NCBI GenBank assembly: GCA_001599815.1
Contig: BCIA01000001.1
Coordinates: 1,740,934-1,804,933, forward strand
Direction of reading: 5' to 3'
DNA: 64,000 bases
DNA from: Furcasterigmium furcatum
Taxonomy: Eukaryota; Ascomycota; Sordariomycetes; Glomerellales; Plectosphaerellaceae
A model generated the notes under the pieces. That model ran no database searches, was not told the DNA's origin, and saw nothing but the letters and a program-made list of their open reading frames with translations. Positions 11,123 to 22,800 of the stretch are shown here, in pieces. The stretch's first letter is position 1. Every line of letters starts with the position of its first letter. The position numbers and the translations under genes are program-made.

Positions 11123-12341
11123 TCAGGCACAGGAGTTCTTCGGCTGGCATTGAGAGTACCAGTCGTTGACGTAGACACACTTGGTGCCCTTCGCACACTT
11201 CTTAGGTGCGTCCCATGAAGCTTCCGAGTCGCATTGTCCCCACAAGGCCACTCGAGCGCTGGACGAAGGAACCGAGGCGGCAGGGCTGCTCGTCGTGGCC
11301 GGCACGGCAGGCGGCTTGGTAGTGGTTGTCTCAGCAGGACCATCAGTGTTCCCAGGCTGTTGAGGGGCAGATGGGCTTGAGGGAGTGGATGGTGCAGACG
11401 TGGTCTTAGGCTTTGACGAGGTCGTAGTCGTAGTTGATTTGGGAGGTGGGTTGGCACTTCCCGAGCCCGAACCTTGGAAGACAGGAAAGCTGCTATCGTC
11501 ATCACGGACGCATCCAGAAACCGCAATGAGCTCCTTGGGACATTGGACCTGCTCGAACTCGATATCCGGGTTGTCTGCGTTCTTGAACCAGTCGAAGCGC
11601 CACTGGCAACCGTCTTTCAAGAGCTCGGGCATGCCATCACACTGAGAGCGGGACGAAACACCTCCGTAGCGCTCGCCGGGGAGAAGTTGTCCGAACTGAG
11701 CCGAGCAACCGTCGAAGATGCCGAGGCCTAGCTAGTCAGCTCATGGACCTGAATCTCAATAGTGGTTGTGAGGACTTGCCTCCACCGGGAATCATCAGGT
11801 CAAAGTGGTTGTTGGACAAGTCGCCTCCCGTGTTCGTGGACTGAACAACCATCTTCTTGCCAGCCACAGGGCCACTCGTGAATGTGATGCTTTCAGCAAC
11901 AGTCCGTCAGTCCAGATCCATATCAAAAAGGCTCAAGTGCAGGACTCACGCGTAACACGCGCAGCACCAGCTACCCTCGGTGCCACCGCTGAGGGCTGTG
12001 GCAGCAAATCCATAAGCCAGGTCCTCGCTCACGGCCCAAGGGGAATTGTTGGTGCAGGCAAATGCCCCGCCTCCGTCGCAGCCGCTTCTGGCGTTGGCAT
12101 CGACGATGGGGTTGTCCTGCTTGTTACAGGTCAGGACAGGCTCGGAGACGGATGCCTACAGCGAAATCAGTCAGCTTGTGCTTAATACTAATAGAATTGA
12201 CAGTATTCGTACCTTGCCCTCCCATGCGCAAGAGGTCTTGCAGCAGTCCCAGTAGCGGGTGGTGTGGCCTTTGCCCGAAGTGGCCATGACTGAGGAGGGA
12301 ACGGCGCCCACCAGTCCTAGGAGAATCCAACTTGCAATCAT
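11123..12341 (-). CDS. GH45 endoglucanase with C-terminal CBM1
   Basis: Secreted endo-1,4-beta-glucanase (Humicola EGV type) cutting internal bonds of cellulose by inversion. Four exons on the minus strand: 12341-12213, 12155-11950, 11889-11780 and 11727-11123, giving 349 aa. Signal peptide is about 1-20, and the mature protein starts at TSGKGHTTRYWDCCKTSC. D32 in RYWDC is the expected general base and D142 in NNHFDLMIPGGG the general acid. A Ser/Thr/Pro linker follows the catalytic domain, then a CBM1 (WGQC...CAKGTKCVYVND-WYSQC). The third intron (11779-11728) begins GCAAGT, a GC-AG intron, and its use exactly restores IPGGGLGIFDGC. The first ATG at 12341 is chosen because it begins the signal peptide. 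In this family expression is usually controlled by carbon catabolite repression; I did not find a decisive site. Confidence 0.97.
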
Positions 12342-13279
12342 GATGTGAATGAGTGACGGAGAAGCAAAGGAATGTGGATGAAGGAGTGTCACAGACTAAG
12401 TCTGGAATATCGAAAATCGACAACGGAGGTCTGTTCCGGCCAGAACTTTGAATATGTACAAGACGATGGTTTACTTCTGGCCCCAATGCTAGGGGAAGGG
12501 CCGGAACTGGTTTAAGTATGCGAACGAGGGGCGACAGACAACTGTCCGGTCGTGCGAACTCACGAGCAGGTTTGAGCATGATGGGTTGATGGGGATCTGG
12601 GCAGCTAATCGGAGATTTCTCTGGTCCATGTCGTTGCGTGATGATAATCTCGGCTGCACCCGAATGGCACCATGGAGTCAGCAACAGCTGTCTGCCAAGA
12701 TGAGGTGTTCCTGTCCTTGAATTTGACAGTTGAGCATTGTCCAGAGCATGCGATGATTTTTGGATATTCTCTTCGGCCAAAAGACCGTAGCGGCCACATC
12801 TGGCAGCAAGCGCCCACATGCCAGACCCATGTGCCGGGGTATGGTGCGTTCAGGGGTTGGCCGGTGGTCCCGGGCAGGCCCCGCGCCGTTTACATCGGGC
12901 TGGCGCAAACCGGCGGGGTCACTTTGACGACGGCCATGAGCTTCAGAATCACCTGGATGCTCCAAGGACATGAAAAATCATGGTAGGAGGGCTAGAATTC
13001 CATGTACACATCTCGACGAATCAGTCATTTTCAAAGGTGATGAACATTATCATTTGCGATAGCTCCGAACTTCGGGCTTGAGGCTGGTTGCCAAGAACAC
13101 TACATACAGAGAACCCCATGGCAGACATGGCTTTGACGAAACAGTAACATCTTAAGGCTCTGGCTACGTTCTTTCAAAGACTTTTGTCTATGTGAGTGCA
13201 CTTTCTCTCGAGCATCGAGCATATGGCAGTCTTAGACATCTCACAAGCCATAGTTCCACGTCCCTCAAGAGCCCCAGAC
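12342..13279. other. Intergenic region upstream of the GH45 gene
   Basis: Holds the endoglucanase promoter and the 3' flank of the peptide transporter. Translations such as 12124-12819 minus are shadows without domains. No TATA box or clear XlnR site seen. Confidence 0.5.
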
Positions 13280-15184
13280 TCAGACCTTATCCCCATGAAC
13301 GGGAGGGTTGGCAGTCTCCTGGGGAGCGCCGTTGGGCTGGACCTTTCCAAGGAACTTGGTCTTCTTGAGCATGTTGAGCTTGTCCTCGTCGGCGTCGAGG
13401 TGGTTGAAGCAGAACCAGAAGGCGACACCACCGCAGAAGGCAATGATCGCAACGGCAGCGTAGTTCCAGACCAGGAGAGGGTCGGCGGACAGGGGGGTGA
13501 AGGCCTGGCCGATGGCGGCGCTGAAGGCGCTCATCAGGAGGTTCACGGCCATGACCAGGGACTTCATGTTGGCAGGGGCCTTGGAGAAGGCGTATTCGTA
13601 CGAGGTGACGTTGGTGAAGATCTCAGAAACTACGGGGATGGATTAGCACGGGTGCCAGAAGAATCGAGCCAGCCTAGGGGCATGGAACTTACTGCCGACA
13701 AGAACGTAGGGCAGGCACTGGGCCCAAACGTTAATAGGGGCCTTGCGTCCCTCCTGGGCGCAGGCGTTGGCGTTGTCGCCGCAGGGGCCCAGCTTGTAGA
13801 TGTAGTACTGCATGACGCAGGCGGCGATCATGGAGGCGGAGGCGAAGAAGAAGCCCGTAGTCATACGCTTGATGGGGGTGAAGGAGATGCCCATGCGGCG
13901 GAGACCGGGGTAGACAACTGAGTCCATGAGGGGGACCATGATGATGATGGAGAGAGGGTTGAGGTTCTGGATCACGTCGTTGGGGGCGCCATGGAGCTCC
14001 ATGGTGGCAGCCTGAGAGGTGAGGTTGCTGGTCATCTGGTTGTAGCTAAGCCAGAAGATGGGCAGGAAGAGGAAGGTCTTGCAGGCCATCAGACCACGCT
14101 TGACTTCGTCAACCCAGGCATCATCGTATGTCATCCATCCGGGGCGCTCGGCAGGGGGGATGTTGCTGGGCTTGGAGACCTCCCAGTCCATCTTGAAGGC
14201 GCCGGGGGACTTCTTCTTGGTGTACCAGAACAGCTGGAAGAACTTCTCCAGGACGGAGCCGGTGGCAGGGGTCAGGTGGTACTTCTTCTTGTTGAGGCCG
14301 AGGACGATGGGGCAGAGGAGGAAGAGGATGGTGGGGAGGAGGAAGGCGAGCCAGAAGCTGTGGTACTTCTCGACGAAGACCATGCAGATCTGGCCGACGG
14401 TGGCGCCGACATTGATAGCGAAGTAGAACCAAAGGAAAATACGGGTGTTGGTTATGGCAGGGTCGACGATGACGCGCTCGCCGTTCTGGACCTCGACGCG
14501 CATGCGGGTGTCCTTGTTCTGCTCAGCTAGGAGGGGGGAGATGTTGGCCTTGAAGAGGCCGGTGCCGGTGCAGAGGAGCAGGAGGCCGATGATGAAGGCG
14601 CCGAAGGAGCCGCTGCTGTTCTTGAGAACGGGGGGAGCGGCGGCGATGGTCAGGACCACGTGGGCGACGGTCGAGACGACGATGGCGATGTGGATGGTGT
14701 TGTAACGACCGAACTTGGCATCAGCGAGCCATGCACCGAACAGGGGCATCAGGTAGGCGAAGAACTGGTTGAAAAGGCTCAGGCCCTGGGAGGCGCGCTG
14801 GCCCATCCCGAGAGCACCGGCGGGGATCTCGGGGTTGACGAGGGGCGCGCCGGTGGAAGAGCCAGCGGGCAGGGGGTGCTGGACGAAGTTGGTGTAGAGG
14901 ACAGCCGAGCCGTAGTAGGAGAAGCGCTCGCACAGCTCGGCGAAGGCGATGGTGTAGATGGACCACTGGATGCCAGCCGAGACACGGCGGAGGGTCTGGA
15001 GGTCCTCGGCCGTCGGCTTGTCCTCGTAGTCCTCATCATCGGAGTCGTCATACTTGGGAGGGTTGGTCGTGGTAACGTCCACGGAGCCCATGCCGGCGTC
15101 GATCTCCTTCTCGGTGCCCTGGACGTTGGCCGGCGGCACAATGGCCTTGGCCAGGTCGGCATCCTGCAGAGGAGCTTGGCTCAT
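13280..15184 (-). CDS. ptr2: PTR2-type di/tripeptide:proton symporter (POT family)
   Basis: Plasma-membrane proton-coupled importer of di- and tripeptides. Exons are 15184-13693 and 13629-13280, giving 613 aa. The 63-bp intron (GTAAGT, CCCGTAG) falls between YVLVG and ISEIFTNVTSYEYA. An acidic cytosolic N-terminus (SDDEDYEDKPT) precedes the first helix with the proton-coupling motif FAELCERFSYYG. The second POT signature region follows (SLFNQFFAYLMPLFGAWLAD, then FGRYNTIH). About twelve membrane helices can be seen, with an extra loop before QEGRKAP and a Lys-rich C-tail. An in-frame ATG 10 codons upstream (15214) is possible; 15184 is preferred because it begins the family-like MSQAPLQDADLA. 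In this family expression is usually regulated by peptides and nitrogen source. Confidence 0.96.
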
Positions 15185-18100
15185 CGTGACAGGTGACACG
15201 GGGGGGTTCAACAACGATACACAATAGGGGGCGGGGTCGATATGATGAGTCGACCTGGAGGATTCCTGAGAGGATCCAAAAGTTCAGATGGTATGCCAGC
15301 CACCTTGTTTAGAGGGAGGTTGAGACGAAAAGACACAACCTGGGGTCTTGATGGAGAATGCCACGAGGAGGGAAGGGAGAAGAGACGAGAAGCACAGGCG
15401 GGGGATGATGCACTCTAAATATCTGCTTCCGACTGGGGGTGGCGTGCTTGCGCTCGACCCTTATCAAGAGAGGGTCGCGCGAGTCGACTCGGGGGTCAGT
15501 ACCATCCTGTTGGTGTAGCTGATCTTGTGCCACGGCATCCGCCGGGGGCATCCCACGACCTCCGCCTATCGACGGGTCCAGAAATGATTAGCAGCGGCAC
15601 AGTCTGGCCGGAATATACCACGGACGTTGCAGCTGGGCTCATCGCGCGGGGAGGGGGAGACGGACTAACACGTCGCGGCCACTGAACGAGACGAGTCCAT
15701 CCAAAGTCGCCCCAACAGACCCGAGTCTATGTCACGACCACCCGCCACATTAGGAAGGTCGTCACAAGTCTAGCGGACGGAGCCTTTGATATCACGGATG
15801 CGGCGCGCCGTCCATGGTGCACGTCGTCTGGCTGGTGGTGTTCCAGGTTTAGAGGAGCCAATTTGGGACCTAACAATGACAGTTGCTAGCGCCGTACGGA
15901 GTTCCCATTCGTTCTTTGTTTGCCCCCCTGGTCGCGGAGCCGAGGCTCAGCTCAGGGGTGGCCAGGATGGGCTCCGGGGTGGCACACAAGTGATCGACCT
16001 TGGCAGCCTCTACCGGGCGCCGGCGTTGCGCCAGATAAGCCAAGGCCAGTGACGGCGGCCCGCCGCTCGGCACTCCGGCACCTGGGTGCAACCTCTTGGC
16101 GCCTCCAGCAGCAGGTTGGTGTCGCGCGACCTGGGCTTCCAGAAGGGCTCTGCCGTGCTAGTTGGGAGAAAGGCCGCGGGGAGGAGGGACACTGGCCGCA
16201 GAGTTGACCACATTGGGCACAGCGTTCTCCCCTCGACTGCGCCCGTCTTCTTTATCCCGGCGCCATCGCTCTGCCAGTGGCGGAGCCGGCCGGCAGTCGA
16301 CCTTCCCCAAGAGGAGAACCAGGCACCATGCCTGGTGAACCAGCGGAAGATAACGTCTTTGGGCTGCGTTCCTCGAAGCCATCGCGCCAGCCAAGACATG
16401 AATCGGCAGGGTGTTCTTGGCCGACGCCTTGTCGCACGCAAGGGCCGGGCGACTCTTGGCCGGGCGACGAACCCCGACGAACCGTTGCCAAGGTCCAGAG
16501 AATCAGGGGAACGGCCGTGCTTGGCAGCGCGCGACTCGGCCGACGGACGAGAAAAGATTTCTCTTAGCAATGCCGCCGCACTAGCTGTCGAGTCGGTCCA
16601 GTGCCTCGGTCTAGTTGTCTCTCTGGCCCTGGAATTCCGCCGAGATTGGCCCAGGGGCAAACTCCGAAGGGGGATGGTAGGCCGGGAAGGTTGGTCCTAG
16701 CCTGTATCCGGCCGGCGTCTTCAGCCGGGATGGCCCATCCCAAAATATGCGCGGCAGCACGCTTGTTGCGGGTTTTCATGGCGACTCGGTGGCGATGGAG
16801 GCATTCTCGTGGTCCCCGACGTGCGCTATTGCTGGGTCTGGGCAGCACGAACGCCGACGACGATGGAGATGCGATGGAGTCGCGATGGAGTCTGGCTTGA
16901 CCTTATCTCCAGCAGGAATTCCGACGCCTTGGTTCGCTCCAGGACCTCATTACGCTATTCGATGTGGTCCATCGCGAACTGCCCCCGATGGTGTCTGAGA
17001 ACCACGACTCCTAGGAGATGTCATTTCATCACCAACGTCACCGAGACACCACCACACCGACGATCATGAAAAAGTCAATTCCAGTTTGTTTACGAGGCGC
17101 GGATATCCAAGGCACAAGAGCAAAGCGCGCCGGGTTGCGAAGGCCTGGACGGTGCGAAAAAGCCACTGGGTCAGTGGCGCGCGCTTCAGCCGCTGCGTCT
17201 CTGATCGATGTCGCACGGCAGGTGGTTAGTGGGAGGGCGCTCGTTGATGGAGGGGGGGATCCCTGGACTGGCGCTGGGCAACGTTGCAGGTGGCGTCCGG
17301 GGATCGAACGGCGCCGGCCCCCTTGTCAAGGAGATTAGGGCATGCCGAAGACGAGGTGAGTTGGCCGCTTGTACGTAAAGACCCCTCTTCAAACACCGTG
17401 TTGTCAACCGTCTGGAGACCTCCTCTGCGCCATGGTCGGTGAGACTAGCTGGATATGTTCCCCATGGGCCGCACGGCTTGCCGCGGGGCACAGACCGAAG
17501 AATTCATGTTGTGGCGATACATACACCTCACGATGATACCATGCCGTGTAATCCGGGGAAATATCAACGGCGCTGGTGTCAATTGCCCCTCGATCGATTG
17601 CGTGCGGCCTCAATGCGGTGATACGATGACCTGACGTCGACTTGAAGAGCGCCGTCTTGCCGACTGCCGGGTGCCCAGAACGCCGAGCCTTTGGATGGTG
17701 GTTGGTCTACTTGGCAGGATGGTTGTCACTCCTCCGTCTTCAATACGTGTGTATGAGGTCTGTTTAGCCACTCCGGGCAGGTGGTTATCGTATACGGCAC
17801 CCCCTGGCCAAGCCGGGATGAGGAGGGAGTGACATGGGCGCCCCCCTGTCGCGCGGAGGGTAGCCAAGCCGGCAAGGGTTTCCTGGGCGCGCATCCTTTT
17901 CCATGTGGCTGCCGTAGCCAACGGCCTCTCAAAAGCTTGTGTTGATGCCCAGGCGTATGATAAGATGGAAAGACAGGACGGGACAACATCTTGGGGGTAC
18001 TGGTCTGATCCTCCGTGTCACTTGCAGGAGTCGCATGACGGCGATAAGGAGACGCATGGGGAGAGGCACGCACACCAACCAGACGTAAGTCTGGCCACAT

Positions 18101-18843
18101 CTGTGCCGCACAGCGTGTGGCATGTGGGCAGCACAAGCGGTGGAGGTCCGCATCGAGACCTCCAGCCAGAGGGTCCAGACGACGAGACTGGAAATGAGCG
18201 CCCGCCCGCTGCGTGGATATCTGTATGTAATAGCGTGCTGAGGTTTGGGCGCCGGCCCTCTTGTTGTCTGGGGAAAGATGATATCTCCGCATGTGGTCAC
18301 CGTATCAGTCCACTTGGCCGCGGGCTGTTCGGTTCGTGCTCCAAGCTGGTTGATCTAGTCGATGTCGACTATTGGCGGCGGCGCAAGACCTGTCTCGTTC
18401 CGAGGGTGAAAAGAACTCACGGAAGAGTTTGAGAATAGGTCCATTGAAACCTCTCTGGGTGCCTGGGGTACTCTTCATGCTCATGGAAAAGCCGACAATA
18501 TTCGGTTTCCAACACGAGCCTTTTGTCATCACCGAGCTTCACCGAAAGTCCCGAGGTGAGGGACGGCACTGACCGAGCCCGGCTTCCCCGCTTGGTCCAA
18601 GCGTCACTCTGTCGCAATCAGCACGTCAGTTTGGAGCAGCCCGTGTCGGGTCCAGCAGCCAATCATGGTCACTTCTCCTCCGCACTCGACTCCGAAATGC
18701 CGGGAGTCACCCCCGAGATCATGATCCGAAGCACTGTACTGCCGGCAACTCGGCTCACATCCAGCTTCCTTCTTTTATCTAGCGTCAGCTCAACTCACAA
18801 GCTCTCTGCCAGCCCACACTTCGATCGTCACCACCCTCCTCTC
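15185..18843. other. 3.7-kb gene-poor, GC-rich gap
   Basis: No recognisable coding region. ORFs up to 216 codons (16010-16660 minus) are Arg/Ser/Pro-rich shadows. A short imperfect repetition of gatggag units occurs at about 16861-16893. The right end contains the promoter of the dehydrogenase. Confidence 0.5.
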
Positions 18844-20106
18844 ATGCGGCTTGCCCTACCCAGACCTTCCCTAGCAGCCAGAGCTCACCTGAGTCCGTCC
18901 CGAACGAACCCATTCCTGATCCGAGCTCCCTTCTCTACCATGTCTGCGGAGAAGCAGCGCCTCAGGGTCGCCGTCCTGGACGACTACCAGGGCGTTTCCG
19001 AGCCGCACTTTGACGCTCTCGACAAGGCCCGGTTCAGCGTGGTCACTTTCAAGGACACCCTGCTGCCATGGGGCCATCCAGACACCCCTCAGCATGTCAA
19101 GGAGGCTCTCGTCCACAGGCTGGAGCCTTTCAATGTCATCTGTATGCCGCCCTTCACATACATCCCCTGAGTCCCTTGCTACAGGCCTGAGAGAACCCAG
19201 TATGACTAACAGTATCAAGGCTGCATGAGGGAGCGCACCCCCTTCCCTCGCGAGCTCATCTCCCGACTGCCTAACCTCAAGCTGTTCCTCACCACAGGCC
19301 TCCGGAACAACGCCCTCGACCTCACCGCGTTCAAGGAGGCGGGCATCCCTGTCGCCGGCACCGCTGACAAGTCCACCGGCAAGAACGTCGGCACGAACAG
19401 CACCACCGAGCACTGCGTGACCCTCATCCTCGGCATCGCCCGCAACATCGCGCAGGATGACGCCAACGTCAAGGCCGGCCACTGGCAGACCCGCCTCGCC
19501 TTCGGCCTGACGGGCAAGACCTTCGGCGTCGTCGGCCTCGGCCGCCTCGGCGTCGCGACGGCCAAGATCATGCACCTCGCCTTCGGCATGAAGATCATCG
19601 CCTGGAGCCAGAATCTGACGCAGGAGGCCGCAGATGAGAAGGCCCGGGCCGAGGGCCTGCCCGTCGAGGGACCGGGCGGCGAGAAGACGTTCCAGGTCGT
19701 CAGCCGCGAGGAGCTCTTCTCGCAGTCGGATGTCGTGAGCATCCATCTCGTCCTGTCGGATCGCTCCCGGGGCCTCGTCAACGCCGAGGACCTGAACCGT
19801 ATGAAGAAGACGGCGTACCTGGTCAACACCTCGCGCGGGCCGCTCATCAATGAGGAGCATTTCCTGGGGGCCTTGAACCGCGGGGCCATCGCCGGCGCTG
19901 CGGTCGACGTCTTCGGCATCGAGCCGCTGCCCTCGGACAGCCCGTGGAGGACTACCAAGTGGGGAGAGGATGGCCGCAGCCAGGTTCTCCTGACACCTCA
20001 CATGGGCTACGTGGAGGGCAACACGCTGAATGCCTGGTACAAGCAGCAGGCCGAGAACCTCCAGAGATGGGCAGATGGCGAAGTCCTGATTAACACTATG
20101 GCGTGA
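18844..20106 (+). CDS. D-isomer-specific 2-hydroxyacid dehydrogenase
   Basis: NAD(P)-dependent oxidoreductase interconverting 2-oxoacids and D-2-hydroxyacids (glyoxylate/hydroxypyruvate, formate or phosphoglycerate dehydrogenase relatives). Exons are 18844-19141 and 19220-20106, 394 aa. The intron has GTATGC, branch TGACTAAC and an AAG acceptor. The Rossmann motif GLGRLG is at 205-210. Predicted catalytic residues are R305 (NTSRGPL), E334 (GIEPLP) and H360 (TPHMGY). Residues 1-32 are Arg/Ser/Ala-rich, like a mitochondrial presequence, and a second ATG at 18940 (MSAEKQRLRV) would give a 362-aa cytosolic form. The substrate cannot be told from sequence. The 3' end lies 53 bp from the convergent SDR stop. 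Confidence 0.93.
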
Positions 20107-20159
20107 GTTCGTGGCACTGGGCGCCTGTCGTAAATAGACTATTTTCCTGCAGCACCGTC

Positions 20160-21053
20160 CTACATCTTGCTCGGCATCCTCATGCCGCCGTCCAGCCGGA
20201 TGACCGTGCCGTTCAGCATGACGTTCTCGATGACGTGCCTCACCGTCGCCGCAAACTCCTCCGGCCGCCCCGCTCTCCGGGGGAACTCCATCGCGTTCTC
20301 CAGGCTCTTCCGCACCTTGTCGGGCATCATGCTCGTCATGCGAGACTCGAAGAGACTCGGGGCGATGGTGGCGACGCGGATGCCATATCGTGCCAGGTCT
20401 CGGGTCATGGGGAGGGTCATGGAGGCCACAGCACCTTTGCTCGCCGAATAGCTCACCTGGCCTCTTTGGCCGTCGAAGGCGGCGGATGATGCGACCATGA
20501 TGACCACGCCTCGCTCCCCGTCGGGCTGAGAGGCTGGGAGTGACGCGAGGTGAGGAAGGGTCTGTCGCACGAGGTCGATGGTGCCTCGAAGGTTGACGTT
20601 GATCACAAAGTCGAAGTCCGACAGGGAGAGGGGATTGTTGTCGCGGTCGAGCATCTACGACAGTCAGTTTTCCATCTGATAACGGCTCCGTGAAGGCTCT
20701 CACCGTGGCAGGCGTTGCGACACCCGCGGCTGGGATCACGCCGCCCAGCGGCTTCTCGGTCTGCTCGGCCCAGTTGACGGAGCCCTGGACGGCCGCGGCG
20801 ACGCTGTTGGTCTCGAGGACGTTGCAGGTGAAGAAGCGGGCCGAGGAGCCGAGCTGCTTGACAAGCTGCTCTCCCAGTTCTTCGTTCATGTCCAGAATCG
20901 CCACATTTCCGCCGTGCTTCACGATTTCCTCGACGCAGGCCTGGCCCAGGCCAGATGCCCTGGATGAGGTCAGTGAGGCCCGTTGCATGTGATTGTCGAG
21001 TTCAGGTTGACTTACCCGCCGGAAACCAGGAATGTGCGCCCTTCGATCTTCAT
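20160..21053 (-). CDS. Short-chain dehydrogenase, HSD10 / 3-hydroxyacyl-CoA dehydrogenase type-2 like
   Basis: NAD(H)-dependent classical SDR. Exons are 21053-21016, 20959-20704 and 20654-20160, giving 262 aa; both introns have GTAAGT/GTGAGA donors. The start MKIEGRTFLVSGGASGLGQA carries the cofactor-binding glycine motif at 11-18, with DMNEE after the second strand fixing NAD preference. The catalytic set is S154/S155, Y167 and K171 (YSASK). The overall pattern (VNLRGTIDLVRQ, RRAGRPEEFA, NGTVIRLDGGMRM) matches type-2 3-hydroxyacyl-CoA dehydrogenases of fatty acid or isoleucine oxidation, though many SDRs share it. It is convergent with the 2-hydroxyacid dehydrogenase and divergent from the Rab4 gene. 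A mitochondrial targeting signal is not obvious. Confidence 0.93.
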
Positions 21054-21747
21054 AGTGTATTTCGATAATGAACTCTCGCTCTGATTGTAATTCTGAAGAT
21101 GTCTTGATGAGGGGATACTTGTTTATGAATCCTTCGATGCTCAGTGCCGTCACCGAAGATGCCTCGGCATCATTACCCCGAATGCCGTCAAGCCACAGGT
21201 ACAAAGCGGATGTACCTCCTACCCCACTCCCATCCCGAATTGGCAGGCGCCGCCACATGTTTAATCAAAGACCCGTTTCATGTGAGGCGGTGCTCAGGCG
21301 TCATCCCGCACTGGACTCCCTCGCCAACTGGGCGGGAATCGAGACCAGGAGAGCCCAAACCTGTTGTGCCGGAACATCGACACACCTGATCGGCGGCTTG
21401 GGACTGAAACGTCCGACGCTACGGCTCCAGCGACCTCAACGTCGCAGCCACCACCACCGTCCTGCTACCCGTTGTGCGACCGAATCCGCGCCATCCGGGC
21501 CTTATCATCACGAGATTTGCGACCTGAAGCCGCGCATTTGCAGAACGGCCACGATACGAGCGACCGACCGAGCGAGCGACCGTTGGCGAAGGCCTTTGGT
21601 CCGACAAGATGACGAGACCGCGCAAGTCGAGCGCCGCGAGCGAGGAGAGCACCGGCATGGTCGGCGAACAGGTGCGACCGCCCAGCGAGCTAGGGGACAT
21701 GAGGGGGGAACAGACGACTGACGCGCAAACAATAGGAGCTGGGCAGC
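21054..21747. promoter_or_regulatory. Shared divergent promoter region (SDR / Rab4)
   Basis: About 690 bp between two divergent starts with no gene of its own. A run of GAGC/GACC repeats lies around 21559-21585. No specific binding site assigned. Confidence 0.4.
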
Positions 21748-22800
21748 ATGTACGACTACCTGGCCAAGATCATCCTGCTAGGCCCTTCGGGGTCCGGGAA
21801 GTGAGTACTCCGAATCAACGACTACCTAGACCGCCTTGCTCACCCGCGCAGGTCTTGCCTCCTCCACCGCTTCGTCAAGAATGAGTGGCGCATCCTCTCC
21901 TCGCAAACCATCGGCGTCGAGTTCGCGAGCAAGATCATCAAAGTCGGCACCGGCGCCCGGCGAAAACGGATCAAGCTGCAGGTGCGCAAGGCTCTTCCGG
22001 CCACCTGGGATACCTTATGTGCTGACTGACTCCCGCAGCTCTGGGATACCGCAGGAACTGAACGATTCCGCTCCGTCTCCCGATCCTACTACCGCGGCGC
22101 CGCGGGCGCCATCCTAGTCTACGACCTCACATCCCATTCTACATTCCGCGGCGTCCAGCCGTTCCTCAACGATGCCCGGGCCCTCGCGAGCCCGAACCTC
22201 TCCCTCCTCCTGGTCGGAAACAAGCTCGACCTCACCGCCGACGACACGCAATACCCCCCGCCGACGCCCAGCAGCGTCTCCTCCTCATCCACGGCGCTCC
22301 TGCAGAACGGCGGCGCCAGCGTCGGCTCGATCACGCTCGAACGCAGCGGCACCGGGACCATCTCCCGCGGGACCAAGGCGACCATCGCCCCGGAAGGGCG
22401 CGAGGTCAGCAGCGCCGACGCCAGCCGCTGGGCGAGCACCGTCAACATCCCCGTCGTCATGGAGGCGAGCGCCTTCACGGGCGAGGGCGTGGACGAGATC
22501 TTCGCGCGCCTGGCGGGCATCATCCTCACCAAGATCGAGCTCGGCGACATCGACCCCGACGACCCAATGAGCGGCATACAATACGGCGACGGCTACGGCG
22601 GCGGGTGGAACGCCGGCGCCAGCGACGGCGCGAGCATCAAGAGCTCCATGACGGCGGGGACGCTCGACGAGTCGGGCGGCGTCAGGAGACGGAGGGGTCG
22701 CGGCAAGGGCCGCGGCGGCGGGAACACGAACTGGGGCCTGCGGGAGTGGGAGGAGGTGTTCACGCTGACGAGCCGGCGGAGGGGGAATAATTGCTGCTGA
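21748..22800 (+). CDS. rab4: Rab4-type small GTPase
   Basis: Membrane-traffic GTPase of the Rab4 group, acting on recycling from early endosomes. Exons are 21748-21800, 21852-21981 and 22039-22800, 314 aa. G1 is GPSGSGKS (12-19), switch I carries QTIGVEF, G3 is WDTAGTE (63-69), G4 NKLD (121-124) and G5 EASAF (202-206). The core GTERFRSVSRSYYRGAAGA and the distal DPMSGIQYGD are Rab4 hallmarks, and the protein ends in CC for geranylgeranylation. Two oddities: Thr replaces the usual catalytic Gln at 68, and a Ser/Thr-rich insert of about 50 residues lies between G4 and G5, making the protein about 100 residues longer than a typical Rab. The C-terminal hypervariable tail is Arg/Gly-rich. Confidence 0.93.

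Noticed and set aside
14660..15196. Antisense ORFs over the peptide transporter
   Set aside because: Low-complexity shadows of the POT coding sequence.
16010..16660. 216-codon minus ORF in the 3.7-kb gap
   Set aside because: Arg/Trp-rich translation without domain; overlapping ORFs in most frames are typical of GC-rich DNA.
16861..16893. gatggag triplication
   Set aside because: Only about three short copies; too little to call a minisatellite.
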